40,002 nt of DNA from assembly GCA_025356175.1 (NCBI GenBank), contig JANXUP010000071.1:1-40002 (forward strand). The letters are read 5' to 3'. The DNA comes from Sphingomonadaceae bacterium (GTDB lineage: Bacteria; Pseudomonadota; Alphaproteobacteria; Sphingomonadales; Sphingomonadaceae). Under the pieces are notes generated by a model, which saw only the letters and a list, made by a program, of their open reading frames with translations, did no database searches and was not told the origin of the DNA. Shown here piece after piece: positions 16,083 to 25,128 of the stretch. Within the stretch, counting starts at the first letter, position 1; each line of letters opens with the position of its first letter. A program made the translations under genes and the position numbers.

Positions 16083-16734
16083 GACTTTTCCCCTTTTTCG
16101 GTGCCTTTTGGCTTAGCAAGCGGCCGACGATCACGCCGGCCGCGGCATCACTCAGCGAATGTTCCACGTGAAACATGTGCTGCCAACCTTTCAGGTCCTG
16201 CAGTTCCTGCGCGGCAGACCGGCCCTTGGGCAACAGCCAGGTCGTGTCGTCTGTGGAAAATCGTGCGGACAAATCGAGCAATTTTCCGAGCGGCGCGAAG
16301 GCGCGGGCGGAAATGACCCGGAATGGTGCGGTTGGCAGCGCTTCGATCCGCCCGCAAAAGATTTCCGACTTATCGAGCGCCAATGCCGCCCGGGTCGATT
16401 CTAGCCAATCAGTTCTTCGCGGCCGCGACTCGGTCATCACGATGCGGGCATCAAGTCGCAGTGCCGCAATGACCAAGCCGGGAAATCCTGCGCCAGTGCC
16501 AAGATCGAGCCAAGGTGACGCTGTTTCACGTGGAACAAACGCGAGCAGCTGCGCAGAATCGGCGATATGCCGCACCCACACCTGATCCATGCTCGCAACT
16601 GAAACCAGATTCTGCCGCGAATTCTCCTCGCGCAGCAGGCGGACGAGCATTTCGAGACGCTCGAACGCCAGCGCGTCGCATTCAGGCAGTGACTTGAGCC
16701 ATGCCTTGGCCTCGACTTCCCCGGTAAAAATCAT
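16060..16734 (-). CDS. rsmG: 16S rRNA (guanine527-N7)-methyltransferase RsmG
   Basis: Methylates G527 of 16S rRNA using S-adenosylmethionine. The 224 residues include the SAM-binding loop [13 protein letters not shown], the preceding HIADSAQLL and the later [12 protein letters not shown]. It starts within the mnmG stop (ATGA overlap). Two parS sites lie inside the coding sequence: one near the 3' end is read as MFHVEH, the other upstream as part of VPRETAS. The tail past the catalytic domain is basic ([15 protein letters not shown]). Confidence 0.94.
   Translation of the reverse strand: MIFTGEVEAKAWLKSLPECDALAFERLEMLVRLLREENSRQNLVSVASMDQVWVRHIADSAQLLAFVPRETASPWLDLGTGAGFPGLVIAALRLDARIVMTESRPRRTDWLESTRAALALDKSEIFCGRIEALPTAPFRVISARAFAPLGKLLDLSARFSTDDTTWLLPKGRSAAQELQDLKGWQHMFHVEHSLSDAAAGVIVGRLLSQKAPKKGKSRDSRGDR
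16160..16175. promoter_or_regulatory. parS site 1 (inside rsmG)
   Basis: TGTTCCACGTGAAACA, a 16-bp match to the universal parS consensus TGTTNCACGTGNAACA. ParB loading site; within the 3' part of rsmG. Confidence 0.93.
16522..16537. promoter_or_regulatory. parS site 2 (inside rsmG)
   Basis: TGTTTCACGTGGAACA, full match to the parS consensus, 362 bp from site 1. Confidence 0.93.
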
Positions 16735-18578
16735 GCGGCGCGGCGCCGGGCTTGGACCAGCAGAGCCGCAAGCGCGGCCGGGGTGATACCAGGAACCCGG
16801 CCTGCTGCCGCCAATGTTGCTGGTTGCACCGCGCTGAGCCGCTCGATCATCTCACGAGAAAGGCCCGGGACTGCCGAGTATGGAAAACCGTCGCCCAGGA
16901 TCAGCCCCTCACCCGCGCGCAAGTCGCGCAATTCGCTGTCCTGCCTTGCCAGATAGGGCGCATAGGCTGCGTCTTCAGCCAGTTCTTCGGCGAGATCGCG
17001 GTCTTTGGGCCGGCCCCCCGCGATCCATGGCTCCAGGCCCGCAAGCTCGACGCCACCGAACCGCAGCCATTCGCGTAACGGCAGTCGCCCCGCATCGGGC
17101 CGAACCGGCAAGCCACCCGCAGCGAGGTCGCTGGCGCTGACTTCTGCTTCAAGCTGCTGCTCGAGCTTTGCCCGCCCCGCTTCTCGCTGCGAAAACCATT
17201 CAGCCCGTTCGCGACCGATACAACCTGCGGCCAATCCCAGAGGTGTCAGCCGGGTCGAGGCATTGTTGGCGCGCAGCCGCAAACGATATTCGGCGCGCGC
17301 GGTAAGCATTCGGTAAGGCTCGCTAACCCCCTGCAGGGTCAGGTCATCGACCATAACCGCCATATAGCTGTTGGCGCGGTCGAGCGCAGGCGGATCCCGG
17401 CGCAGCGTCGCGCAGGCGGCATGCAAGCCGGCAAGCAACCCTTGCGCCGCGGCCTCCTCATAGCCGGTCGTACCGTTGATCTGCCCTGCGCAGTACAGCC
17501 CCGGCATGGCGCGCACTTCCAGGCTCGGGCGCAGCGCGCGCGGGTCGATGTGGTCATATTCCACGGCATAGCCCGGCACCACCATTTCAACCGCTTCGAG
17601 CCCCGCCATCGTCCGCAACATCGCCAGCTGGACATCGGCCGGAAGCGATGTGCTGATGCCGTTGGGATAGACCAGATGGGTGTCGAGCCCCTCGGGTTCG
17701 AGGAACACCTGGTGCCCGTCACGATCAGCAAAGCGGTGGATCTTGTCTTCGATCGACGGGCAATAGCGCGGCCCGGACGCACCGATCGCGCCAGAAAACA
17801 GCGGCGAGCGATGCAAGTTGGCGCGGATGACGTCATGGCTCGCCGGATTGGTCCGCGTGATCGCGCAGAACACCTGTGGCAGCGGGCGCGACTGTGTCAG
17901 TGCCGACATAGTCCAAGGGTCAGCATCCGATGGTTGTTCGGCCAGCTTGGCCCAGTTGATCGTGCGCCCGTCGAGCCGCGGCGGGGTCCCGGTCTTGAGC
18001 CGGGCCAGCGGTAGCGCGGCGTCGTGCAGCTGCGCGGCGAGCCGCTGGGCCGATGCCTCACCAATCCGCCCGCCGACAACCCGTTCTTCGCCGCGGAACA
18101 ACACTCCGCCAAGGAAGGTGCCGGTGCACAGCACCACCGCTGCGGCGGCCAGCGCGGTGCCGTCTGCCAGCTCTACCCCGCAGACCCGTCCCCCTTCGAT
18201 CCGCAAGGCAGCAGCCTCGCTTTCCACCATGGTCAGATCGCCCTGAAGCTTAAGCAGTCGCTGCACTTCCGCCTTGAACCGCTTGCGATCTGCCTGCACC
18301 CTTGGCCCTTGGACAGCGCTGCCCTTCGAGCGGTTGAGCATGCGGTAGTGGATCGCGCCGGCATCGGCGGCGCGGGCGATGATCCCATCGAAGGCATCGA
18401 CTTCGCGCACCAAGTGCCCCTTGCCCAGTCCGCCGATCGCCGGATTGCAGCTCATCGCGCCGATCGCATTCAGATCGAAGCTGACCAGCGCGACGCGGAC
18501 ACCCATCCGCGCCGCAACCGCCGCCGCCTCGACCCCGGCGTGTCCGCCGCCAACCACAATGATGTCAAAGCGCTCCAT
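16731..18578 (-). CDS. mnmG: tRNA uridine-5-carboxymethylaminomethyl modification protein MnmG (GidA)
   Basis: A 615-residue FAD protein that works with MnmE to put the cmnm5 group on U34 of tRNAs reading NNA/NNG codons. The FAD-binding loop is [12 protein letters not shown] (8-19), followed by [20 protein letters not shown] and the signature [13 protein letters not shown]. Tetrahydrofolate/tRNA-binding helical domains fill the C-terminal third. Full length, with an intact C-terminus. It heads the leftward mnmG-rsmG-parA-parB cluster; two parS sites lie just before its start. Confidence 0.96.
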   Translation of the reverse strand: MERFDIIVVGGGHAGVEAAAVAARMGVRVALVSFDLNAIGAMSCNPAIGGLGKGHLVREVDAFDGIIARAADAGAIHYRMLNRSKGSAVQGPRVQADRKRFKAEVQRLLKLQGDLTMVESEAAALRIEGGRVCGVELADGTALAAAAVVLCTGTFLGGVLFRGEERVVGGRIGEASAQRLAAQLHDAALPLARLKTGTPPRLDGRTINWAKLAEQPSDADPWTMSALTQSRPLPQVFCAITRTNPASHDVIRANLHRSPLFSGAIGASGPRYCPSIEDKIHRFADRDGHQVFLEPEGLDTHLVYPNGISTSLPADVQLAMLRTMAGLEAVEMVVPGYAVEYDHIDPRALRPSLEVRAMPGLYCAGQINGTTGYEEAAAQGLLAGLHAACATLRRDPPALDRANSYMAVMVDDLTLQGVSEPYRMLTARAEYRLRLRANNASTRLTPLGLAAGCIGRERAEWFSQREAGRAKLEQQLEAEVSASDLAAGGLPVRPDAGRLPLREWLRFGGVELAGLEPWIAGGRPKDRDLAEELAEDAAYAPYLARQDSELRDLRAGEGLILGDGFPYSAVPGLSREMIERLSAVQPATLAAAGRVPGITPAALAALLVQARRRAA

Positions 18579-18599
18579 CGCCGCGCCTTAGCCCAGCAA

Positions 18600-18615
18600 T
18601 GTTTCACGTGGAACA
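18600..18615. promoter_or_regulatory. parS site 3 (mnmG-mnmE gap)
   Basis: TGTTTCACGTGGAACA, full match to the parS consensus, 22 bp before the mnmG start. Confidence 0.94.
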
Positions 18616-18641
18616 GGGATTAGTATTTCACGGGTGACCAC

Positions 18642-18657
18642 TGTTCCACGTGGAACA
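18642..18657. promoter_or_regulatory. parS site 4 (mnmG-mnmE gap)
   Basis: TGTTCCACGTGGAACA, a perfect 16-bp palindrome matching the parS consensus. Its centre is 42 bp (about four helical turns) from site 3, and a degenerate copy (about 11 of 16 bases) lies between them at 18624-18639. Confidence 0.95.
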
Positions 18658-18660
18658 CCG

Positions 18661-19938
18661 CTACTTGCCGATGCAGAACCGCCCAAATAGCGCGTCGAGC
18701 ATATCCTCGGTCGTAGTTTGGCCAAGCAGGGCATCGAACGATAGTCGCGCAATCCGCAGCGCTTCGGCCATCAGCAGCGTGTCCTGCTCATCGCGCGCCG
18801 CCGCCAGGGCCGGCCGCGCGTGGCGCAGGTGCATATGCTGCCGTTCGTTGAGCGCTGCGTCACCCGGCCCCGGCAGGGCGCCGCGCGCAGTGGCGATCAA
18901 ATCCTCGCGCAGGCGATCAATCCCTTCCCCGCTCCGCGCCGAGATCCGGTGGCGCGGCGCGCGCTTGGGAACTGCTCCGCTGCGGTCAATCTGTGCCTCG
19001 ATTTCCCAGGCGCCGTCGGGCCCCGCCCCTTCCGGGCCAAGCCACAGCACCAGGTCAGCCCGGTCGAGCGCTTCCAGCGCCCGTTCGATCCCGATCGCTT
19101 CAACCTCGTCATCAACCCCATCGTGCAGTCCCGCTGTGTCAGCAAACAGGAACGGCACCCCAGCATAGGCCACCGGACGGGTCAACACATCGCGGGTGGT
19201 GCCCGGGATCGGCGTTGCAATGGCTGCCTCAGACTCAACCAACACATTGAAAAGCGTGCTTTTTCCTGCATTTGGAGGTCCGGCGACCACCACCCGGTAG
19301 CCTTCGCGCAACTGCTCGGCCCGCGGCCGCGCCAGCCACTGGGCCAGTTCGGTTTCGAGCACCGCCAGTTGCACCGCAAAATCGGCAGGAAGCAGCGCGA
19401 CATCGTCCTCATCGCCGAAATCGAGCACCGCCTCAAGCGCCGCCGATTGCTCCAACAACCGTTCACGCCAGCGCCCGACCTGCCGGGAAAAACTGCCTCC
19501 CGCCATCGCCATGGCGGACTGGCGCTGCAATTCGGTTTCGGCAGACAGCAAGTCAGCCAGCCCCTCGGCCTCGGCGAGGTCGATCTTGCCGAGGGCAAAG
19601 GCGCGGCGAGTGAATTCGCCCGGAGTAGCGGGGCGCAGGCCGGAAACCGCAGCAAGCGCCGCTTCGACCGCCGCGATCACCGCGCGTCCGCCGTGGCAAT
19701 GCAGTTCGAGCGTATCCTCGCCGGTGGCGCTGTGGGGCGCGGGCAACCACAAGGCGAGGCAGCGGTCGAGGACAGCCCCGCTAGCATCTCGGATCGTGCC
19801 GGTCACCGCGCGGCGCGGCTCGATCGCCTTGCCGAGCAGCGCTTGCATGGCAGTGCCAGCCGTGGGTCCGCTGACCCGGATCACGCCGATTGCCGCTGGA
19901 GGGGCGCCGCTCGACAATGCGAAAATGGTATCAGTCAT
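18661..19938 (-). CDS. mnmE: tRNA modification GTPase MnmE (TrmE)
   Basis: GTPase partner of MnmG in wobble-uridine modification. The 425 residues show the N-terminal folate-binding domain with IGVIRVSGP and ATPGEFTRRAFALGKIDL, a helical domain, and an inserted G domain. That G domain has P-loop GPPNAGKS (220-227), PIPGTTRD (243-250) and DTAGLHD (267-273). The protein ends with the family's C-terminal CIGK (422-425), whose Cys is needed for activity. The start at 19938 matches the family N-terminus; the frame is open much further upstream through the next gene but carries no family sequence there. Confidence 0.95.
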   Translation of the reverse strand: MTDTIFALSSGAPPAAIGVIRVSGPTAGTAMQALLGKAIEPRRAVTGTIRDASGAVLDRCLALWLPAPHSATGEDTLELHCHGGRAVIAAVEAALAAVSGLRPATPGEFTRRAFALGKIDLAEAEGLADLLSAETELQRQSAMAMAGGSFSRQVGRWRERLLEQSAALEAVLDFGDEDDVALLPADFAVQLAVLETELAQWLARPRAEQLREGYRVVVAGPPNAGKSTLFNVLVESEAAIATPIPGTTRDVLTRPVAYAGVPFLFADTAGLHDGVDDEVEAIGIERALEALDRADLVLWLGPEGAGPDGAWEIEAQIDRSGAVPKRAPRHRISARSGEGIDRLREDLIATARGALPGPGDAALNERQHMHLRHARPALAAARDEQDTLLMAEALRIARLSFDALLGQTTTEDMLDALFGRFCIGK

Positions 19939-19961
19939 GCCATGTGTGGCCGAGCGGGTGC

Positions 19962-20219
19962 TCAGTCGTCCTTTTTCTTGCCGCCCCCTGCGGAAAATGC
20001 CGCCCCGCTTTCCATGAATTGCTGGAACAGCTTCATCCCCATCTGTCCCATCGGCGCGATACCCTTGGCAAAGTCCTGGATCTGCTCGACGCTGCCTGCG
20101 CCCTTCATCGCCTTGGAGACCATGTCGACATAGACCGAATTGGCCTTCGACACATCGGGCAAGCCGAGGAAGGTGCGCGCCTCTTCGGGGGTGCATTCGA
20201 TCTCGACCTGGACTTTCAT
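19962..20219 (-). CDS. small DUF6489-like protein
   Basis: An 85-residue acidic-then-basic protein beginning MKVQVEIECTPEEARTFLGLPDV, followed by an amphipathic helix (QIQDFAKGIAPMGQMGMKLF) and a Gly/Lys-rich tail. I recognise it as the small family called DUF6489, common in sphingomonads (recall, moderate certainty). Some relatives resemble phasin-like proteins in helical pattern, but no function can be assigned. AGGAG lies about 10 bases before the ATG. It ends 23 bp before mnmE on the same strand, so it may be cotranscribed. Divergent from the dienelactone hydrolase. Confidence 0.7.
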   Translation of the reverse strand: MKVQVEIECTPEEARTFLGLPDVSKANSVYVDMVSKAMKGAGSVEQIQDFAKGIAPMGQMGMKLFQQFMESGAAFSAGGGKKKDD

Positions 20220-20316
20220 GGGACTTGCTCCTCGTAAGGCCGCAAGCTGGCATAGCCCCTTCACAAAGTCCACGCCGCGCTTAGGGTGCGTCGCAAACCA
20301 GCATGCGGAGACCCCG

Positions 20317-21012
20317 ATGACCGAAACCGTGCAGATTGCCTCGCTGAAGGATGACGGCATGATCCCCGCCTATGTCGCGCGGCCGGCCGGGACGCCCCGC
20401 GCGGGCATCATCGTCATCCCGGAAATCTTCGGGGTCAATGCCGGGATCCGCCAGAAGTGCGACAAGTGGGCCGAGGCCGGCTACCTCGCGGTCGCGCCCG
20501 ACATCTTCTGGCGCTTCGCTTCGGGAGTCGAACTCGATCCCGATGTGCCCGAGCAACTGCAGGAGGCATTCGGTTACTTCCAGCAATACGATGCCGCGCT
20601 TGGGGTCTATGACATCGAGGCGGCGATCCGCTGGCTGCGCAGTCAGGGCACGGCCAAGGTCGGCTGCGCGGGTTACTGCCTCGGCGGGCGACTTGCCTAT
20701 ATGGCCGCGACGCGCACCGATATCGACGCTTCGGTCGGCTATTACGGGGTGATGATCGACCAGATGCTGGATGAAGCGCATCACATCGCCAAGCCGCTGA
20801 TGCTGCATATCCCCACCGCCGATCATTTCGTGACGGCGGGAGCTCAAGCCGCGATTCATGCCGCGCTGGACGATCACCCGCGGGTGACGTTGCACGATTA
20901 TCCCGGGCTCGACCACGGTTTCGCTGCCGAAATGGGCGATCGCCGGGATGAAGCCGGGGCCGAGCTGGCGGACAGCCGCACCGTTGCATTCCTCAAGGAG
21001 CACCTGGCATGA
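20317..21012 (+). CDS. dienelactone hydrolase family protein
   Basis: A 231-residue alpha/beta hydrolase of the dienelactone hydrolase family, which opens carboxymethylene-butenolide in chloroaromatic breakdown, although many members act on other esters or lactones. The catalytic triad is visible: Cys121 in GYCLGG, Asp169 in TADHF and His200 in GLDHGFA; Glu36 in IPEIFG is also conserved. GCGGAG lies six bases before the ATG. It overlaps the following NTF2-like gene by ATGA. No aromatic-degradation genes are nearby, so a general ester hydrolase is as likely. Confidence 0.88.
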   Translation: MTETVQIASLKDDGMIPAYVARPAGTPRAGIIVIPEIFGVNAGIRQKCDKWAEAGYLAVAPDIFWRFASGVELDPDVPEQLQEAFGYFQQYDAALGVYDIEAAIRWLRSQGTAKVGCAGYCLGGRLAYMAATRTDIDASVGYYGVMIDQMLDEAHHIAKPLMLHIPTADHFVTAGAQAAIHAALDDHPRVTLHDYPGLDHGFAAEMGDRRDEAGAELADSRTVAFLKEHLA

Positions 21013-21407
21013 AGGGCGACGAATACGGGCTCGCCAAATGGCACGAATACATGGAATCGGGCGGCGACCTGACCTTGCTCGGCGCGATCATCGACGATGA
21101 CGCGGTGTTCCATTCGCCGGTGGTCCACACTCCGCAGGTGGGGAAGGCCAAAGTGATGGCCTACCTCGGCGCGGCTGCTCTGGTGCTTGGCGGGGACGGC
21201 TTCGAATATGTCCGCGAACTGGTCGACGGCAATCACGTGTTACTCGAATTCACCAACCAGCTGGATGGAATTCATGTCAACGGTATCGACCTGATCGAAT
21301 TCAATGACGCCGGAAAGATTAAAGATTTCAAGGTGATGGTCCGACCGATGAAGGCCATGAACAAGCTGTGGGAATTGATGGCGGCGCAGCTGGAGAAGGC
21401 TGGCTAA
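21009..21407 (+). CDS. NTF2-like / SnoaL-fold protein
   Basis: A 132-residue protein of the nuclear transport factor 2-like superfamily: N-terminal helix (LAKWHEYMESGGDLTLLGAIIDDDAVFHSPVVHTPQ region) and a cone of beta strands ending in the family-like VNGIDLIEFNDAGKIKDFKVMVRPMKA. These folds are often small isomerases or ligand binders; no catalytic residues can be assigned. It is translationally coupled to the dienelactone hydrolase. Its stop overlaps the stop of the converging ATPase gene by 4 bp. Confidence 0.72.
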   Translation: MKGDEYGLAKWHEYMESGGDLTLLGAIIDDDAVFHSPVVHTPQVGKAKVMAYLGAAALVLGGDGFEYVRELVDGNHVLLEFTNQLDGIHVNGIDLIEFNDAGKIKDFKVMVRPMKAMNKLWELMAAQLEKAG

Positions 21408-21937
21408 AGCCGCTCGCGCAGGAATGCCAGTCGCTCTGCTACTGGCACAAACGGCAGGTTGATTGGCTCATACCCATACCGCCGCCACGCCGCAGTCACC
21501 GCATGATCACTCGCCACGGCCTGCTGCCAATCCTGAATCCGTTCGGCGTCCTGCTGGTAGATGGCGGCCCAGGCCGGAGCGCGGAGGATCGGGCCGGCGT
21601 AACGTAGCTGGCGGCAGGCAGCTTCGACCGACTTGGGCATCCGCAAACCTGAGACATCGAGGAAACCCACCACGTCGGGAAAGCCCCGGTCGAACAGGAC
21701 CGGGCCGGGCTGGCCTTCGTGCCGTTCGAATTCGCGTACATGCGCCTCGAGCATCGCTTCGGCGAACGCGAGCGGGTCGGCTTCGCGCAATTCCATCCCG
21801 CCGGGCTGCTGGAGCAGGACCCGCGCAACTTCGGGCGAGGTCGTTAGCCCAGCCGCAGCGGCGGCATCGAGCAGCGTGGTCTTGCCCGCCCCCGGCGCGC
21901 CGGTCAGGACCGCGTGCCGGGGTGCAGGCAAGACCAT
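21404..21937 (-). CDS. AAA_28-type P-loop ATPase/kinase-like protein
   Basis: A 177-residue P-loop protein with Walker A GAPGAGKT (13-20), followed by the LFDRGFPDVVGFL segment that marks the AAA_28 (NadR/Ttd14-like) family. A kinase-like lid is suggested by the basic region near LRERL. Substrate unknown; a nucleotide or nucleoside-type substrate is only a guess. It begins on the base next to the rho stop, so it is probably the last gene of the hemE-hemJ-rho transcription unit. Confidence 0.75.
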   Translation of the reverse strand: MVLPAPRHAVLTGAPGAGKTTLLDAAAAAGLTTSPEVARVLLQQPGGMELREADPLAFAEAMLEAHVREFERHEGQPGPVLFDRGFPDVVGFLDVSGLRMPKSVEAACRQLRYAGPILRAPAWAAIYQQDAERIQDWQQAVASDHAVTAAWRRYGYEPINLPFVPVAERLAFLRERL

Positions 21938-23194
21938 TTACTGATTCATCGTCGCAAAGAAGTCTTCGTTGGTCTTGGAATCCTTCATCTTGTCGAGGAG
22001 GAATTCCATCGCGTCGATCGTGCCCATCTGCATCAGGATGCGGCGCAGCACCCACATCTTGCTGAGCTTGTCCTTGGCGACCAGCAGTTCTTCCTTGCGG
22101 GTGCCCGATTTGCCGACATCGAGCGCGGGAAAGATGCGCTTGTCCGAAACCTTGCGGTCAAGCACGATTTCGGAGTTGCCGGTGCCCTTGAATTCTTCGA
22201 AAATAACTTCGTCCATGCGGCTGCCGGTATCAATCAGCGCGGTGGCGATGATCGAGAGCGAGCCGCCTTCCTCGATGTTGCGCGCCGCGCCGAAGAAGCG
22301 CTTGGGCCGCTGCAGGGCGTTGGCATCGACACCGCCGGTGAGGACCTTGCCGCTGCTTGGCACCACGGTGTTGTAGGCACGGCCCAGGCGGGTGATCGAA
22401 TCGAGCAGGATAACGACGTCACGCTTGTGTTCGACCAGCCGCTTGGCCTTTTCGATCACCATCTCGGCGACCTGGACGTGGCGCTGGGCGGGTTCGTCGA
22501 AGGTTGAGGAGATTACCTCACCTTTGACGCTGCGTTGCATGTCAGTGACTTCCTCTGGGCGTTCGTCAACCAGCAGGACGAGCAGGAACACCTCGGGATG
22601 GTTGTCGGTGATCGCCTTGGCGATGTTCTGCAGCAGCACGGTCTTGCCGGTGCGCGGCGGGGCAACGATCAGCGCGCGCTGGCCCTTGCCCTGCGGCGAA
22701 ATGATATCGATCACCCGCGCCGACTTGTCCTTGACCGTCGGATCAAGCGTATCGAGATTGAGTTTCTCATCCGGATACAGCGGAGTCAGATTGTCAAAGT
22801 TGACCCGGTGGCGGACCGCTTCGGGATCGTCGTAGTTGACGGTGGCGAGCTTGGTGATCGCGAAATAGCGCTCACCGTCCTTGGGTGCGCGAATCTCGCC
22901 TTCCACGGTGTCGCCGGTGCGCAGGCCCCATTTGCGGACCTGATTCGGCGAGACGTAGATGTCATCCGGCCCGGCGAGATAATTTGCCTCGGCATTGCGG
23001 AGGAAGCCGAAACCGTCGCTCAGCACTTCGATCGTGCCCTGGCCGATGATTTCCTCACCGTCCTCGGCCACTTCCTTGAGGATACCGAAAATGATGTCCT
23101 GGCGGCGCATCGTCGAGGCGCCTTCGACCCCCAGCTCTTCGGCCATTTCGACCAGCTCGGCGGAGGTCTTCTTCTTGAGTTCTTTGAGATGCAT
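21938..23194 (-). CDS. rho: transcription termination factor Rho
   Basis: Hexameric RNA helicase that ends transcription at unstructured, C-rich RNA. The 418 residues hold the Rho N-terminal helical domain ([20 protein letters not shown]), an RNA-binding cold-shock fold ([20 protein letters not shown]) and the RecA-like motor. The motor has P-loop APPRTGKT (178-185), [12 protein letters not shown] (Walker B area 208-219) and a Q/R-loop region with [20 protein letters not shown]. Length is the compact type. The 137-bp gap upstream (to hemJ) shows nothing definite. Confidence 0.96.
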   Translation of the reverse strand: MHLKELKKKTSAELVEMAEELGVEGASTMRRQDIIFGILKEVAEDGEEIIGQGTIEVLSDGFGFLRNAEANYLAGPDDIYVSPNQVRKWGLRTGDTVEGEIRAPKDGERYFAITKLATVNYDDPEAVRHRVNFDNLTPLYPDEKLNLDTLDPTVKDKSARVIDIISPQGKGQRALIVAPPRTGKTVLLQNIAKAITDNHPEVFLLVLLVDERPEEVTDMQRSVKGEVISSTFDEPAQRHVQVAEMVIEKAKRLVEHKRDVVILLDSITRLGRAYNTVVPSSGKVLTGGVDANALQRPKRFFGAARNIEEGGSLSIIATALIDTGSRMDEVIFEEFKGTGNSEIVLDRKVSDKRIFPALDVGKSGTRKEELLVAKDKLSKMWVLRRILMQMGTIDAMEFLLDKMKDSKTNEDFFATMNQ

Positions 23195-23331
23195 TTGTGG
23201 ATGTCCGTAAATTTGCAGCCTGAAATGGCCGGACGATCACAGGGCTTGGAGAAAGCAGATCGTGCCGCGCTGGTCTGCGCTGGCCTTGCCGGTCAAGGTG
23301 AGCAGATAGGCGCGGGAAGCCGCAGCGTCAA

Positions 23332-23775
23332 TCAGAACGGTTTGACCACAACCAGGATCACGATCAGCGCGGCGGCCAGTCCGGGGATCTCGTTGATCAT
23401 GCGCAATTGCCGCCCGGTGAATTTCCGCTCACCGCGCTTTAACGCGGCGTGATAGCCAGCCAGCCAGACATGGTAAGCAGTCAGCGCCAGCACGATTGTG
23501 AATTTGGCGTGGAACCACCCCTGCGCGAAGGCACCGATGGTATAGGCCAGCGACAGGCCCAGCACCCAGCTGACCACCAGCGACGGCCACAGGATAATCT
23601 TGAGCAGCTTGGCCTCTCGATCGAGCCAGCGCGCTTCTTCGGTTGAGCCGGGTTCGGCTTCCTGATGATAAACGAAATAGCGCGGCAGCATGAACAGCCC
23701 GGCCATCCAGAAGATCACGAAAATGATGTGGCCCGCCTTGAGCCAGAGATAGGTCATCGAAAGCACCCACAACAT
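23332..23775 (-). CDS. hemJ: protoporphyrinogen oxidase HemJ (CopD-like membrane protein)
   Basis: Inner-membrane heme-pathway enzyme oxidising protoporphyrinogen IX. The 147 residues form four hydrophobic helices. The family signature is visible as YLWLKAGHIIFVIFWMAG followed by LPRYFVYHQE, including a conserved His and Arg; a later helix has HAKFTIVLALTAYHVW and the end GRQLRMINEIP is typical. I keep the ATG at 23775 because homologues have about eight residues before the Tyr-x-Trp start of helix 1; an ATG at 23757 is the alternative. It lies between hemE and rho, 14 bp after hemE, in an operon. Confidence 0.85.
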   Translation of the reverse strand: MLWVLSMTYLWLKAGHIIFVIFWMAGLFMLPRYFVYHQEAEPGSTEEARWLDREAKLLKIILWPSLVVSWVLGLSLAYTIGAFAQGWFHAKFTIVLALTAYHVWLAGYHAALKRGERKFTGRQLRMINEIPGLAAALIVILVVVKPF

Positions 23776-23789
23776 CCCAGCGCCATAGC

Positions 23790-24815
23790 CTAAGCCCGCC
23801 AGCCGCGCACCAGCGAAAGCAGTTCGCCGACATGTTCGAGCGGCGTGGTCTGATCGATCCCGTGGCCCAGATTGAACACGTGCGGCCGATCGGCAAAGGC
23901 CTCAAGGATGCGTGTCGTTTGCCGTTCCAGCTCGGCGCCGCCCGCGATCAACAGCAATGGATCGAGATTGCCTTGGACCGGCAGGCCTGGAGGCAGCATC
24001 GCCGCCGCCCACAGCGGGTCGATTGTTTCATCGAGCCCGATCGCGTTTACCCCGGTCTCACGCGCATAGGCCGGCAATTTCGCGCCCGCGCCTTTAGGAA
24101 AGCCGATTACCGGCACTTGCGGGAACCGCGCCGCCAGCGCTGCCACGATTCTCGCGTTGGGGGCGATGACCCAGCGTTCGAACTCGGCCGGTGCCAAACT
24201 GCCCGCCCAGCTGTCAAACAATTGCACCGCCTCGGCCCCGGCCAAGATCTGACCGATCAGATATTCGATGGTCACCCCGGTGATGGCATCGATAATCGCC
24301 TGAAACGCTGGCGCGTCCCGGTAAGCCATGGCGCGGGTCTGGTGCTGGTCGCGGCTGCCCTCGCCCGCCACCATGTAGGTCGCCACCGTCCACGGGCTGC
24401 CGGCAAACCCGAGCATGGTCTTGTCCGCCGGGAGCGAGGCCTTGACCAGTTTGACCGTGGCGTAGATCGGGCTGAGCCGACCGGGCACGGCATGCAGGTT
24501 TTCGAGCGCCGTATCGACCAGCCGCGGCGACAGGTGCGGGCCTTCACCGACAAGGAATTCAAGGTCTTGCCCCATCGCGTAAGGCACGATCAGGATATCT
24601 GAAAACAGGATCGCGCCGTCCATCCCATAGCGCCGCACCGGTTGCATGGTAATCTCGGCGGCCGCCTCGGTATCGTAGACCAGCGCCAGAAAACCGCCCT
24701 TTTCGGCGCGCAACGCGCGGTATTCGGGTAGGTAGCGTCCAGCTTGCCGCATCAGCCAAACCGGCCGCTGCACGCCATTGATTCCGCGCAGGGTATCGAG
24801 CAGTAAACCGGGCAT
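23790..24815 (-). CDS. hemE: uroporphyrinogen decarboxylase HemE
   Basis: Decarboxylates uroporphyrinogen III to coproporphyrinogen III. The 341 residues include the substrate-binding signature LMRQAGRYLPEYR near the start (21-33), ILFSDILIVPYAMG, FAGSPWTVATYMV and the C-terminal FNLGHGIDQTTP. I prefer the ATG at 24815 (GGAACG about 10 bases upstream) over an in-frame TTG at 24830. The gene borders the putative replication origin, as in Caulobacter, and leads the hemE-hemJ-rho run. Confidence 0.95.
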   Translation of the reverse strand: MPGLLLDTLRGINGVQRPVWLMRQAGRYLPEYRALRAEKGGFLALVYDTEAAAEITMQPVRRYGMDGAILFSDILIVPYAMGQDLEFLVGEGPHLSPRLVDTALENLHAVPGRLSPIYATVKLVKASLPADKTMLGFAGSPWTVATYMVAGEGSRDQHQTRAMAYRDAPAFQAIIDAITGVTIEYLIGQILAGAEAVQLFDSWAGSLAPAEFERWVIAPNARIVAALAARFPQVPVIGFPKGAGAKLPAYARETGVNAIGLDETIDPLWAAAMLPPGLPVQGNLDPLLLIAGGAELERQTTRILEAFADRPHVFNLGHGIDQTTPLEHVGELLSLVRGWRA

Positions 24816-25128
24816 CGAAACACGTTCCAATTCAAATCAATTTAGAATGATAAAAGGTGATTGTAGTAGTTGGCCCTGTGGAAAGCGGGGATTGGTGCCG
24901 CATGCCGGAATTCTCCCGGCGTGAACAGACCCTGCGCACATCCGAATCGCGGGTCAGCTGAGTCAACCAGACCTTTTGCCCGCTATCCCCAGCCTGTGGG
25001 AACCACTGCCCACATGTCCACAAGAGTCCGTTTGCGATGCCGGGAGTGGGGGCAGAATTTGTCCCCGAACTTGTAAGCCCAGGTGTCCCGTGGTTTATGC
25101 GGCCAATCATCCACAGCCGACCGGTTCC
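24816..25128. other. putative chromosomal origin of replication (oriC)
   Basis: A 313-bp gap between divergent hemE and ppsR, the same context as the Caulobacter origin. The hemE side (24828-24870) is AT-rich and could be the unwinding element. DnaA-box-like nonamers: TCATCCACA at 25107-25115 (one mismatch to TTATCCACA), CTTTCCACA on the minus strand at 24877-24885, ATGTCCACA at 25014-25022, CTATCCCCA at 24983-24991, and GTTCCCACA on the minus strand at 24995-25003. GANTC methylation sites lie at 24944, 24960 and 25024. Gene direction flips here. Confidence 0.7.
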
